In this document: one piece after another, positions 21,006 to 31,813 of the stretch
Layout of the letters: each line of letters begins with the position of its first letter
Position numbering within the stretch: the first letter of the stretch is position 1
From: Fistulifera solaris
Taxonomy: Eukaryota > Bacillariophyta > Bacillariophyceae > Naviculales > Stauroneidaceae
Assembly (NCBI GenBank): GCA_030295235.1
Contig: AP026143.1
Location: 62,001-126,000, forward strand
Direction of reading: 5' to 3'
DNA: 64,000 bases
Program-made: the position numbers and the translations under genes
Notes under the pieces: model-generated
Told to the model about the DNA's origin: nothing
What the model saw: only the letters and a program-made list of their open reading frames with translations
The model's database searches: none

Positions 21006-22934
21006 AAGGGAGTGAGAAACGAATAAGTAAAAAATGAATATATTATTATAAAGTTGACTTAAATGGAAATGAGGACAAGTCATACGAACGGCATCCTAGC
21101 TTTTCGTTCTAGCGGGAATTGGCAAATACTTCAAAATCTTTGTAACGTCTTGGTGCCGTCGATGACAAGTGGAACGAGACATATCTGCAACCTTATCTAT
21201 TGGTCACCTGAAGGATGGCGATGCCATTGCTGAGAGCTAGGGCGACGCGGCGGACCTAATTTTTACTACGACAAAATGCCCGCACCGGTACCGTCAACTC
21301 ACGGTGCTTTACAGAGCAATCAGCCAAATCTCAGCCGTTTCTTCAAGGCGTGTTATGAGACCAAAGATGGTGAAAAAACAAGGCATCGAATATCGAAGGA
21401 AAGCAAACGACCGAAGGCGGTCAAAGGCAGCTTCGTGTTCCGATTCGCCTTCTGGTTGTTATTAGCAACACCGTGACCTGAAATTTTTAGATTCTATCTC
21501 TCTATCCTCGGCGATCTCGACATGGAAGTCACCACTAGCGTTTCGCTTGTTGTACTCTTGCTCAACGATTTGAACGAGACGCATGTCACCATTGGCTGCA
21601 GAAGTTAAATAAAGACACGATTGGTCTAGATACGGGTTTTAGCGCATGATTGGCGTTTTATCGGAGGGCAAAAACGGTGAATCTCTTGCTCTCAAGTCCA
21701 AGAGGCGGAAGCATTTGGGAAGCGCCGGAACTTTAGTCGAAACTTTTATCGAATTAGAATACAGTATTCATGTACGTATTTTGGAGAACATCTGCCGGCA
21801 ATTTGTGATGGCTTGCGGTAGAGCACGAATTCATAGTTACAAGTAATAGTTAATGGAGCGTTGTACGTTGTAGGATCCCAGTGGGAATGTGAATAAGTCC
21901 GAAATGACTATGGACAGTTCCACCTTCGCCGTGGGACTTGGGACGACATAGATGGGAAGCCACTAGAGCCACTCTAGAGAGACTAGAGAGATTGTAGAGA
22001 GCCACTAGCCACTCATCACTCATCAAATCATCAATCAGAAACTGGAAGCTTAGAGCTTACTGGTAGAGGGTAGAGCCAACATTTCTTAGAAATAAGGCAA
22101 ACTTTGATAGGGACTTTGTAGTAAGTTTCAAATTGAATGTCTACAGACTACAGATAGGGTTGACTGTAGCAGCGACGAGGAATAGGGAATAGTGATACAA
22201 AGGATATAAAGAATTTTGGTGTTTAATTACTGAATTGGTCTTGCTCTTGATTCTTGAATGAGAGAGACGAGAGACGAGAGACGAGAGGCGTGAGGCGTCG
22301 GTTAAGTGTTGAGGAAACGAAAACTTCATACATTATTGATTTCTCTGAGACGAATCGATTATCAATTATCAATGTCATTGAATCGTTTACGATTACCAAT
22401 ACGAAATACGAACGACGATCTATTGACCATTGAAAATCAAGCCTTCGCATTTTGGATGGGCGTCTTAATTTAAAGAGTGAAAGGATAAGTACTGAACATT
22501 GCTTAGAACGCTGCAACGTGTTGGGGAAGGAACAAGGTTTTCTCGAAAACAGTGAAGAATGACCGAAGCGTATTCTTTCAGAAATGTTGATACGCAATTC
22601 GCGACGTGGACATGGTGGTCGAGAGGCTTCGGCTCGTATAAAGTATCCAAGTACACTATTGACACGTCGCCCACTAAAAATCCCTGTATGCCCGCATTCT
22701 CTGGGATCCAAATTCGGGGGCTGTTCACGAACCAACCGACTACCGACGCGATTGTTAACGAGTGACACTGGCTGTAGCCTAACGCACAGGATGCCGGCGC
22801 TTGGAGATTTCCAAGTGACGCTCATAATAAACAACGTATACCGTCGACATTGACCACAAGACGACTTCGGAAAAAAAGACACAAAGTTTGCTCACAAATA
22901 AGAAAACACAGGCAATTTGAAACTGACCAGCAAA
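21006..22934. other. 1.9 kb gene-free stretch with simple-sequence patches
   Basis: No frame in this interval has domain similarity or sensible codon context, including the 219-codon minus-strand frame ending at 22223. Low-complexity patches occur at about 21960-22030 (ctagagag/gccacta repeats) and 22255-22300 (agacgag repeats). The right part (about 22860-22934) is probably the leader of the next gene. Confidence 0.5.
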
Positions 22935-24256
22935 ATGGAAGAGCTCTTTGTTGGTAATCTCCGTATGGAAGCTTGCAACGAGCAACAGCAAGGTAAGAAT
23001 CAACTTGTTATTCGCAGGCTTCGAACATGATAAACGTCTCGTCTCACGAGCTCTTTTGCATTAGCAATGTTTCAATTTGACATGGGATCTTTGTCATCCA
23101 CGACGGAAGCGGAAAGAACCAGTAATCTTCTCCTCGAAGTCTTTCAGAACGCGTCGAGCAAGTGGAATACATCGAACGTGGCGCCGCAAATGGGCACCTA
23201 TGCACCAAACAATCAAGTCCAATTCCCTCAGCTGAATCAGAACAACACATTCGCGCCCCTAAGCTTCCAGCCCGAGCAATTGACTTGTTGGAACACTTCT
23301 TCGGTCGGCTACGGCGCAAAAGAAATGAATGTAGCGCAACAAGGACACCACCGCTACTCCCCCAGTTCCGATCTCTCGGCTAGCTTGGATCCGGCACCAT
23401 TACCTCCTCCGATGATCCAACGCAATGAAGCAAATAGCTACTCATCCAAGCAAGTAGAAGAGCCTGTCATTCTCGGAACTCGTGAGTATTCTCTCGACTT
23501 CCTCCAACAAAGCAGCCCCACGCTGGCGAAAGAATCATCTCCACTGCCCGAAGCGCCAACGACTTTAGCTTCGGTGTTTGACGCAGCATGGAGTGCCCGA
23601 TTTCCGGCTGCGTCGGGACCTTCCTCCTGCCCACCTTTTGTCTCCCTACCAACAGTGGCACCGACGAGGAGTCGTCGCTGCAAAAGTTATTCTTGTCATC
23701 ACCGTTGAATCAAAGCGATCACGCGGAACGATTACCGCGCGCCGTGACCGACACTTCGTTGAACGTAATCCATGACCAGAGTGAACGAAGAGCTGCCGCC
23801 ACGAGACAGTGTATTAACGATTATCCCACCATGGAGTCTCCACTAGACGAAATCTACTTGAATTCGTTTCATTGCTTCTTACGGAAACAGATTGTCATCT
23901 TTGAAGCCACGCACGAAGATATTGGCAAAATACAAGGCCGCAACAAAGGCTTGGCCCTCCATCAAGTCGGTCTCGGTTGCCGGTATTGCACTCCCTTTCG
24001 TCACACCGATCGGAGTCGCGGTGTCACGTACCATCCCACCCGCCTCAGCACGATCTACCAAACGGCCCAAAATTTGGTCAAGAACCATTTCTTTCGCAAT
24101 TGTCCCAACATGCCTCCCGCCATTAAGGAAGAACTGAAGGTTCTATCGAATCGTATTACCAAATCGAATCGCGGGGGTGGCAAGCAGTATTGGTCGAACG
24201 TCTTGCAGATTTCGGGGATTGTTGAAGTCGACGGGGGATTGTTTTATAAGGAATAA
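22935..24256 (+). CDS. Cys/His-domain protein of unknown function, two exons, one frame break
   Basis: Exon 1 (22935-22992) encodes MEELFVGNLRMEACNEQQQ. A canonical intron 22993-23064 (GTAAGA...TTAG, 72 bp) joins in frame to exon 2, which opens with a long Asn/Gln/Ser/Pro-rich region. The C-terminal ~140 residues are compact and resemble a domain I have seen repeatedly in diatom predicted proteins: LGCRYCTPF (CxxC), a Gly-rich turn, STIYQTAQNLVKNHFFRNC (His and Cys), then KQYWSNVLQISGIVEVDGGLFY. A zinc-binding fold is inferred. The frame breaks in a T4 run at 23636-23639 (again C-TTTT-G); one extra T joins the two halves. Possibly a nuclear regulator, not proven. Confidence 0.6.
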
Positions 24257-24579
24257 TAAGTCATTAATAAAGTGATATTTGTATTATGTGACTGCATCAG
24301 CTGATAGCAATCAAGTCGGAAGGTTGGCATTTCACGAACATTAATGATGAATAAGCGAGCGATGCGATCGGCATTCGTGAATGAGAGTGCCTCGTGACTA
24401 AGCAGTTTCGCGCGCTTTTTGCTTTCTATTATCGCGGCGTTATTAGTTATTATTTCTTCGATCTTCATCGGCGCACCCCACATTCCGTCATAGTTCATGT
24501 TGAAGAGCATAGTATAAACGCTGTGTATCCTTTCCTTCGCTAATCTTCTTCACGACGAGCAGTGGATCCAATTTCTATA
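24257..24579. other. Intergenic gap, no feature recognised
   Basis: 3' region of the upstream gene and leader of the lumenal thioredoxin-like gene. The 88-codon minus-strand frame here has no recognisable similarity. Confidence 0.4.
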
Positions 24580-25236
24580 ATGACCGCGATGTTCGCTGTA
24601 TTGCGAGCCCTTCTTTTCTTATTCTTCGTCAATTTCCATCGAATACCGACGGTACACGGCTTTCAATTCCCTAATCCTCCCCAACCCTTTCTTTCCGCTT
24701 CAACTCGACGAGACTTTGTTCAATCTTTGCTAATTACTGCAACAACCTTTTTCACAACACAAACAGCCCAAGCGGCACCCCCCATTGCCATTATTGCCGA
24801 AGAATTGGGATATTTTCCGGTCACGAATCGTGAAGGTCAGACGGTCTATGTCGCTCAATCGGTGAAACGGACTTCATCAGCCCAAGCGCAACAATTGGCT
24901 TTATTGCTCAAAGAAAAAGGGGTCGTCATGGCCGGAACGTATTGGTGTCCTCATACCAGTCGACAAAAGGAATTGTTTGGTAAGGAAGCTTGGTCAAAGA
25001 TCAAGTACGTCGAATGTGCTCCAAAAGGGTATCAAGCGAATCCCCAGTATTGTTTGGCCAAACAGGTGGATGGCTATCCCACTTGGATCTTTCCGAATGG
25101 GAAACGGATCTCCGGAGAACGACCTTTGGCGTTGCTGGCGGAGGAAATCGGATTTCGGGGATTTCGGCCCGAATTGGAACAAGACCTACCGCCGTTGGGA
25201 GGTGCCTCGTGTCAATTGAGTAATCAAAAACAATAA
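24580..25236 (+). CDS. Thioredoxin-like protein, probable thylakoid lumen
   Basis: About 218 residues. The N-terminus carries a signal peptide (RALLFLFFVNF) with HG|FQFP, a diatom plastid cleavage before Phe. A second, Tat-like signal follows (TRRDFVQSLLITATTF, then AQA|AP), which suggests lumen delivery. The mature part matches the C-terminal thioredoxin-like domain that is fused to VKOR in cyanobacteria and plants (LTO1): GTYWCPHTSRQKELFG, KYVECAPKGYQ, and GYPTWIFPNGKRISGE with the cis-Pro. The usual CxxC is CPHT here, so only one of the two redox cysteines remains. A second Cys pair lies at VEC and QYC. A role in lumenal disulfide handling is inferred. No VKOR domain is attached. Confidence 0.72.
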   Translation: MTAMFAVLRALLFLFFVNFHRIPTVHGFQFPNPPQPFLSASTRRDFVQSLLITATTFFTTQTAQAAPPIAIIAEELGYFPVTNREGQTVYVAQSVKRTSSAQAQQLALLLKEKGVVMAGTYWCPHTSRQKELFGKEAWSKIKYVECAPKGYQANPQYCLAKQVDGYPTWIFPNGKRISGERPLALLAEEIGFRGFRPELEQDLPPLGGASCQLSNQKQ

Positions 25237-25319
25237 TGGATGATCTAGACGCCTGTTTCGAGACCTTTACGCCCATAATTTTGGTTATTCTCACTATCGA
25301 CTATTGTTCTTATAATAAT

Positions 25320-26123
25320 TTAATTCGCTTCATCCAAATAATCTTGAATTTGACTCGGCTGCAAGACTTGAAATTCCCCATCTTTTTCACGATACCCAGT
25401 TCAATATTGTGTGCGGTCATTTCTCCTTCAAAGCCTTCTCGCAACGTGAGGAGTGCGGTATGAATGGCATCTTCCAATTCCATATCTTCCGTCCAACGCT
25501 TTTCCAAGAAATTCTTGGCACTGACGTAATTCTTGCCAATCGCCGTGGCATTCCAACCAAAATAGGAACCACTGGGATCGACTTGAAAGAGGGCCGGTTT
25601 CCCGTCACTGTCCAAGCCGGCCACGAGAAGACTAATGCCAAAGGGACGGACTCCACCGCGTTGGGTATATTCTTGCATCGTCGAGGCCGTGTCAGTCACG
25701 AGTTGATGAACGGGTTGGACTTCACCGTATTCACTCAAGTAACTTTGTGAGCTTTTGCGGGAGCGTTTGACTGTGATAGAATCAGAGAGAGAGATAGGCA
25801 AAGTTGAAAGTGAGTCGATGATTTGAAACAGAATGACAAAAGAAGGACCGGCGCTCTGGGCGTACCTAAAACGCGATAATCTGGTCCGACTCCCGCGTAA
25901 CAAAAGCCGGCTTTCGGGGTAATTTTTTCAATTTTCTGGACGTGTTCGGGATCGACCAACACGGAGGGCAACTTTTGTCTGTCGCAATCACGACACCATC
26001 TTGGGCACAAATGCCCAATGCCGTACGTCCATTCGCTACAGCATTAAGAGCGTATTCAATTTGGAGCAACTTGCCCGTACGAGAGAACGTCGTCAAGGAG
26101 AAGCTGTATGCAGAGTCGCCCAT
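25320..26123 (-). CDS. PSMA2: 20S proteasome subunit alpha type-2, two exons, two frame breaks
   Basis: Exon 1 (25866-26123) begins [19 protein letters not shown], the alpha-2 N-terminal gate sequence. It runs through [16 protein letters not shown] and ends at GPDYRVL. Intron 25771-25865 (95 bp, GTACGC...ACAG) joins to exon 2, with [38 protein letters not shown] and [13 protein letters not shown]. Two breaks lie in homopolymers: T4 at 25973-25976 (needs one more), and T5 at 25383-25387 (needs one more). With both restored, the C-terminus becomes [20 protein letters not shown] and the stop is at 25320-25322, as in the family. Forms the outer ring of the 20S proteasome. Confidence 0.9.
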
Positions 26124-26912
26124 TGTTTGGAGAAAGAGTCAAGGTAATGGAAGGTTGAAATAAGAGAGTAGAAGGAAACTTTGTTCGTTCGTAAAAAGGC
26201 TCTTTGCGTAATCAAGTCGGAAAGAGGAAAAGAGATGCAAATTTAAGAATTATCAAAGAGATTTTTTAAATTGATAGGAGCTTCTAATGAACTTTGGCTA
26301 TGTTGTTATTATCGAACGCCATGGCCGTCGTTGCTGCGCAAGGAAACGGAGCGATCGGGATGGAAGATATATTTGCGTCACGTTCGTGAATGATTACATG
26401 AATGGACTCCAACGTGATTGCCGTTGACCTAGCTACCTGGTAGCTAGCTTTGTCCTTCCGGTTCTTTGCACATTTTGTGCCACACTCCAACGATCCACGA
26501 CCGCCATTCCCATGTTCTTTTTGTGAACCAAGTTTGAACTGTCGAGTGTACAAATCGCATACAAATACTTAAGTCCCGTTGTGCTAAGTAACCAGTCCAT
26601 CGAAATGTTTCATACGACAAATTGAAGTCCTGCGGTACTGAATTTCTAATAGACCTTTTCTCCATTCACAGCTAATTCTATGACTGCCTATTTAAGTGTA
26701 CTACAGTGGACACAGGATCCGTGATGCACGACGCACGACAGAACGGAGTCTCTTCTCGTTTCCACCGCCGGTCGTTACGTCGACACAAATAAATTTCCCT
26801 CCGTCGACGTTTGGAGGAGCAACATACTTTGGTGCATACACAATCACATAAATCTTCGTTGTTGGTTATAAACAGCACTATTCCTCGCATGTGCTAAGAG
26901 ACCAGAAGAGCA
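26124..26912. promoter_or_regulatory. Divergent intergenic region with TACCTGGTA
   Basis: Separates the alpha-2 proteasome gene and the cyclin gene. TACCTGGTA at 26434-26442 lies inside a larger imperfect palindrome (ctagctacctggtagctag). No gene is recognised; short frames on both strands show no similarity. Confidence 0.45.
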
Positions 26913-27697
26913 ATGAAACGAACGAAAGCACAGAATGATTCACTCCATCGAATCGAAATTATGAAACGACAAGAGGACACGGTGTACCGGCCGAAACTCA
27001 TCGACTGGCCAACTCTTTCTGCATCCGATGCCCCCGATGGCACTTGCCGCGACAAAATGTTAACGTGGTTTTTTGAAATTGTCAATTACTTCAAATACAA
27101 CAAAGAAACAGTCGAAATTGCCTTGAATTACTTGGATCGCTACGAATGTAATGACCGACTCGAGTATCAATTAACGTGCATGACCGCGTTGTATACGGCC
27201 GTAAAAATCCACGAACGCACGGCGTTGCATCCGAAACTCGTGGCGAGTTTGGAGTCAAGGACAATTTACCGAACAAGATGTGATACAACAAGAAAGGAAA
27301 CTCTTGCATCATCTGCAGTGGCGATTGCATCCACCGACGACGTTGGCGTTTGTGCGAGAGTTTCTCTCGTGGGTTCCCGCGGAACAGCGTAAAATGGTGT
27401 ACGAACTCGCTCAAGTACAACTGCAACACGCGTGGCGGCTCCCGCGAGTGGTTCCTTCGTATACTTGGGCATATGCGGCGGTGTTGAATGCGTTGGAAAG
27501 TTTGCATCTGCCGTGTTGTTGTAGTATTGACATGGATTGTGACGACGTTGTTCAAACGCAAGCGATCTTGTACAAAGCCATTGCGGGTGTTTCGTTGAAC
27601 AGTGCTCTGTCGAAGAAACGCTCCATTCAAAAAGGAGTGCGAGTATCTCAGCTGGCTACGGAAGGGGGATCGCCTCGCACAGTGGTGGTCAATCATT
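26913..27697 (+). CDS. Diatom-type cyclin, one frame break
   Basis: The first cyclin fold is clear: CRDKMLTWFFEIVNYFKYNKE, then VEIALNYLDRYECND, and YQLTCMTALYTAVKIHE. The break follows in ASL / GQFTEQDVIQQERKLLHHLQWRLHPP, which is the start of the second fold (MxxxE...L.W.L.PPT). Dropping one G at 27251-27252 joins the two frames through SxGQF, the usual sequence between the folds. This is one of the few extra-base breaks in the window. Such diatom-specific cyclins are numerous and respond to nutrients and light. The kinase partner is unknown. It ends at 27697 with a Ser/Arg-containing tail. Confidence 0.8.
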
Positions 27698-28100
27698 GAT
27701 GTCGCTCTTGTATAATATAAAGAAAGTCATGATGAATGATAGAACGATAAAGAGGAAACAATAAGAATAATATTATAGACTTGGTTAATTGGAAAAGGTA
27801 GTAGTAATTACGTCAAAGTATTAGCTAACTCATCGGTGATGTTAGCTAACCGAATAGGCGACCAAGCTTTTCGGAAGGTGGGTTGAGAACGGCGAGGAAT
27901 GAATCGGAGTGCCGTTCCTTCTGTACTTTTGACTGTGGCATTTTCCAACGGTCGCGTCCGTTGAACTACGGGCGGCGTACGTACGGTAAGATAGCCACTC
28001 GTGAATGCAGTAAGTCACGAGTAAGCACCACCACGCAACAACATCATTCTTTCGTTTGCCACAACAAAATAATATCATCAAGTAGATAACAATATACACA
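27698..28100. other. Intergenic region, no feature recognised
   Basis: 3' region of the cyclin gene and leader of the COQ6-like gene. AT-rich sequence 27715-27800. No RNA gene or motif stands out. Confidence 0.4.
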
Positions 28101-29507
28101 ATGTTATCCGCTACATTACTCAGAAAGACAGCACACTCCCAAACACTTCGATATCTTTCGACAAAAGAAAGCGTGGATGTATTGATTGTCGGTGGCGGTG
28201 TGGTGGGCCTCGGCATGGCGGCAGCGTTGCAACGCACGTTGCCGCATTTGCAAGTACGCGTCCTGGAAGCGGCTGCTCCTCCTTCTTCTCCTCCTCTTTC
28301 CGCAGTACCACATCCTCGCTCGTATGCCTTGTCACCGGCGTCGTTGCAGTTTTTGCAACTTACCGACTCACCGCAAAATTCTTTGGGATATTATCAGCGC
28401 ATGCAAGTTTGGGAAGCGCGACAACCGGCGTTTTTGAATTTTGGAATCGAAGATTTGTCGTCTTCTACGGAAGAGTGTTTAGGAGCGGTGGCCGAAGATT
28501 CCTTTCTGGTGCAAACATTAACATCACGACTCGCGCCCGATACCATTCATTACGAAACCACCGTAACTTATTGGCAATTACCATCGCAGACGTCCCAAGG
28601 TCTTGTGACATTGAATACGGGAACCCGTCTGCAGTATCAATTACTGGTCGCCGCGGACGGAGCGAATTCTCCGATACGAAGAAAATTGGGGATTGCTTCG
28701 CACGTCCACGAGTACGGCGAAATGGCCTTGACGTGCACCGTCGAAATTGACTCATCCATGCAAGACTGTGCCTTTCAACGATTTGTGGGGGACGATGGGA
28801 TTTTAGCACTGTTGCCGACACGATCGAATCGGCATGCGATTGTGGTGTGGAGTACGCGTCCGGAACAAGTAGAATATTGGAAGAAGGTACCGACGGCGCA
28901 ATTGATGGAGCATTGGAATCAGTTGTTCCAACAAGGACCCCAACGACTCGATCCATTGTTTCCCAGAACCGATATTCCGGTCTTGTCGAATCTACAATAC
29001 GGAACCGAGAAAGTTTGGGAAATGATTCAGTACGGTTCGACACTCGCGAGTGTGACGCATCGAGGGGCACAACAATCCTTCCTACTACCGCCCCAACTAC
29101 TCCAAACGGCGTCGCCTCTATTGTCCTTTCCGTTACAGTTGCGACAAGTGACGCGGTACACGGCACCGCGTGTGGCATTGGTGGGCGACGCCGCACATTC
29201 GGTCCATCCCATGGCGGGGCAAGGATTGAATTTGGGACTCCAAGATGTGCAATGCTTGTTACAGAATGTGCAGAAAGCCGATGATGCGGGCATGGATTTG
29301 GCAACGTTTTTGGAAAACGGGTACGAACAAAGCCGACAGCAACAAGTGTTGGCCACAGTACAAGGCATTCATGCGTTGCATCAATTGTTTCGGAGTCAAA
29401 GTACGGCGCTGCAACATTTGAAAACGTTGGGGATGAATGTGGTGCAAACGGTTCCACCCGTGCGGAGTTTGCTCGTTCAAGCGGCCTGTGGTGGAGTTGG
29501 TCTATAA
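28101..29507 (+). CDS. COQ6/UbiH-type FAD monooxygenase (ubiquinone biosynthesis)
   Basis: This 468-residue flavoprotein has a short Arg/Ser/Thr leader (MLSATLLRKTAHSQTLRYL) consistent with mitochondrial targeting. The dinucleotide-binding motif is VDVLIVGGGVVGLGMAAAL. The second FAD motif is RVALVGDAAHSVHPMAGQGLNLG, the family GD/P-x-G-Q-G signature. Between them LVAADGANSPIRRKLGI is the DG motif. Family members hydroxylate the ubiquinone ring in the inner membrane; C5 hydroxylation by COQ6 is the best-known role. The length matches COQ6, and no frame break is needed. A plain UbiF/UbiI-like assignment is the alternative. Confidence 0.85.
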   Translation: MLSATLLRKTAHSQTLRYLSTKESVDVLIVGGGVVGLGMAAALQRTLPHLQVRVLEAAAPPSSPPLSAVPHPRSYALSPASLQFLQLTDSPQNSLGYYQRMQVWEARQPAFLNFGIEDLSSSTEECLGAVAEDSFLVQTLTSRLAPDTIHYETTVTYWQLPSQTSQGLVTLNTGTRLQYQLLVAADGANSPIRRKLGIASHVHEYGEMALTCTVEIDSSMQDCAFQRFVGDDGILALLPTRSNRHAIVVWSTRPEQVEYWKKVPTAQLMEHWNQLFQQGPQRLDPLFPRTDIPVLSNLQYGTEKVWEMIQYGSTLASVTHRGAQQSFLLPPQLLQTASPLLSFPLQLRQVTRYTAPRVALVGDAAHSVHPMAGQGLNLGLQDVQCLLQNVQKADDAGMDLATFLENGYEQSRQQQVLATVQGIHALHQLFRSQSTALQHLKTLGMNVVQTVPPVRSLLVQAACGGVGL

Positions 29508-29787
29508 GCATTGACTAGTGATGTAGATAAATAATTTGTACATAAGGTCCAGTAGTTTCGTAAGAAGGGGAGAAAAGAAAAGATGAAGAAAAAGCCTAGC
29601 TCTCTAAACCCAGCCGCTAATGAACGAATTGATGACGACAATGACGTGTCAGTCGCGCGCAAAACAAAAGAAACCGACGAAAAAGGGAAAAAAAATCTTC
29701 CGTCGTGTTGCAAAGAAGAGAGAGGAAAGCTCATCATCTCAATCTACTAGATTCTTTCACAAGCGCCTAAGCAATAACGCGACGGTC

Positions 29788-30666
29788 ATGTTTGAGTTAC
29801 AGCAGCAAATAATAACGAAAGACGACGACAAGGCTCCTGTCGTGCATCTCCGATTGGCACTCTTGGCCTGTGAGAATCATCCACCGTACGGTCCTCCGCG
29901 TCATACGGCTCAACTCTTTCTCGAATTATTGCATCAAGTAGCTTTGCTGGATAATTTACATTCGTATGACATCATAATTCATGTTTACAATGTCATTGCG
30001 GAAGAGTATCCGACCGATTGGAGCGAGTATCAAGGTTTTATTGTGCCCGGATCGTTTGCGGCCGCCTACGATACCGATCCATGGATTCTCGCGTTGCGCA
30101 AGCAATTGCAAACGCACATTGTTGCAAATGAACGTCCGACGTTGGCGGTTTGTTTTGGACACCAGATCATGGCGCATTCGTTCTTTCCCGACGGTCAAGC
30201 GTCGAAAATGCCATACGCTCGGGCCGGTCGGTATGAAGTAACAAACGTGCCGGAAGATTCTTGCCTCGGAACTAATTCCTTTTCGCAATTCTTCTCACAC
30301 GGTGATTGTGTCGAGAAATTGCCCAAAACTGCCGCCGCTTGGGGCTGCAGCGATCCCCATATTCCGGTACAAATTGCCGCGTATTACGGTCCTTCTTCCT
30401 CCACACCGTATTGCATTTCGTTTCAGGCACATCCGGAATATGCCACCGAAGACACTTTGGGAACGTTACAGGGATGTATGGACGCGATGAAAGAGCGGAA
30501 GGCCTTGAGTACGGAAGAATACGACCAACAGCTGCAGGATGCTCACGCCACGCACACTGCCGTGAAAGCCGCCAATTTACAAGTGATGCGACGTGTCGTC
30601 CAAACGCTGGGTTGGTTTCCGACGACACAGGAAACAGCGGGACCAGGACAACAGATTGCGTCGTAG
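29788..30666 (+). CDS. Class I glutamine amidotransferase domain protein
   Basis: This ~292-residue single-domain protein has a GATase fold. The nucleophile elbow is AVCFGHQIMAH (the Cys of CFGHQ). The catalytic His and Glu are in SFQAHPEYATED. An earlier strand has GFIVPGSFAAAYD. There is no synthase domain attached, so it resembles fungal/plant gamma-glutamyl peptidase-type or stand-alone GATases. A glutamine or gamma-glutamyl hydrolase activity is inferred. The ATG at 29788 is chosen; the in-frame extension to 29620 is a low-complexity Lys-rich leader. Confidence 0.78.
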   Translation: MFELQQQIITKDDDKAPVVHLRLALLACENHPPYGPPRHTAQLFLELLHQVALLDNLHSYDIIIHVYNVIAEEYPTDWSEYQGFIVPGSFAAAYDTDPWILALRKQLQTHIVANERPTLAVCFGHQIMAHSFFPDGQASKMPYARAGRYEVTNVPEDSCLGTNSFSQFFSHGDCVEKLPKTAAAWGCSDPHIPVQIAAYYGPSSSTPYCISFQAHPEYATEDTLGTLQGCMDAMKERKALSTEEYDQQLQDAHATHTAVKAANLQVMRRVVQTLGWFPTTQETAGPGQQIAS

Positions 30667-30856
30667 CATAGTTTACCTGGTAGTATGTAGAAGGTATTGA
30701 GTGATGGGAGCTACCATCACGATAGACGATGGCGAATTTGTATACTTTCAGGATCTAGGGTTTTGATCGACACGCCATCTGCTAAATAAACGACAGTGCT
30801 GTGAAATCATCTTTGCTACGAGTGTTCGTTTCTTGCTTCTAATTTAAATTCGTAAT
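30667..30856. promoter_or_regulatory. Convergent gene gap with TACCTGGTA
   Basis: Contains TACCTGGTA at 30674-30682, right after the stop of the amidotransferase gene, and the 3' end of the cyclophilin gene. Role unknown. Confidence 0.35.
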
Positions 30857-31813
30857 TTATTTCAATTCTCCGCAATCCTTAATGATCACTTTTTGCGAAG
30901 TGGCTCCACTCTGGCTTCCGACCTTTTCGATCGCATCCACAACCTCCAGTCCCTCCACAACTTTTCCGAACACTATATGGAGTCCAGATTGCGTAATGGC
31001 AAGAGTGCGTGTCAAGTCGTTTCAGTGTGAGGGACCTCCGAAACAGTCACCAAGACGCGTCGCGAATATTTTACGTACCGACATGTTTGCCATTCAACCA
31101 GGGTGTGTCAACGGTGCAGATGCTTTAAAAAAATACATAGGCGAAACAAATAAGTGTCATAGAAAGTGTGTGAGAAGCGTCTCGGAATCAGCGAAAGACT
31201 CCAAGAATATAGTGATCGAGTCAACTTACAAAACTGCGAGGAAACAACAAGAATATGCCGTGAGTTTGAGCGATTTTGAAAGACTCATTTAAAGAACAAA
31301 TCAGTTACTTACACTGCGATCCATTCGTGTTGGGGCCGGCGTTGGCCATGCTCAAGATGCCTGAGGAAAAAGAGAAATCGGATGAGCTCCAGCCAAGCGA
31401 AACAGATATTGCATTAGCTCGCGGATAAAGCCATACCTTTTCCTTCGTGCTTGAGAGAAAAGTCCTCATCTTCAAACTTGGTACCGTAAATCGATTTTCC
31501 GCCCGTACCGTTGTGGTTGGTGAAATCACCACCTTGACACATGAATTGTGGAATGACACGGTGGAAGGAAGATCCTTTGTAACCGAATCCTTTCTCACCG
31601 GTGCACAAGGCACGGAAATTCTCGGCCGTCTTGGGGACGACATCATCGCGGAGTTCAAATGTGATGCGGCCCGCATCTTTGCCTCCGACCTCCATGTCAA
31701 AAAAAGACCTTGGTCAGATCGAGGGCCGCAGAGGTGCGTGAGTACGAACGAACCGCGGTGCGCTGTACAAACGCAGCCGACGACGAAAATGTCAAGAGGG
31801 AAGCGGCAAACAT
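30857..31813 (-). CDS. Plastid-type cyclophilin (peptidyl-prolyl isomerase), five exons including a 4-nt microexon
   Basis: Exons on the minus strand: 31813-31437, 31360-31313, 31233-31230, 31122-31079 and 30972-30857. The introns are 76, 79, 107 and 106 bp, with donors GTATGG, GTAAGT, GTAAGT, GTACGT. Conserved cyclophilin sequence runs through [50 protein letters not shown], then [19 protein letters not shown]. The GSQFFI core is only restored if the 4-nt exon TTTT (31230-31233) is included. The phases 1, 1, 2, 1 add up exactly and the total is about 195 residues. The leader is [17 protein letters not shown], fitting diatom plastid import. An A7 run at 31699-31705 has one A too many (frame break just before DMEV). 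Confidence 0.85.

Noticed and set aside
22223-22882. 219-codon open frame on the minus strand
   Set aside because: No domain, odd composition, overlaps simple-sequence patches, and no plausible promoter; likely chance.
28465-29511. 348-codon frame on the minus strand opposite the COQ6-like gene
   Set aside because: It is the antisense shadow of a strongly conserved coding gene.
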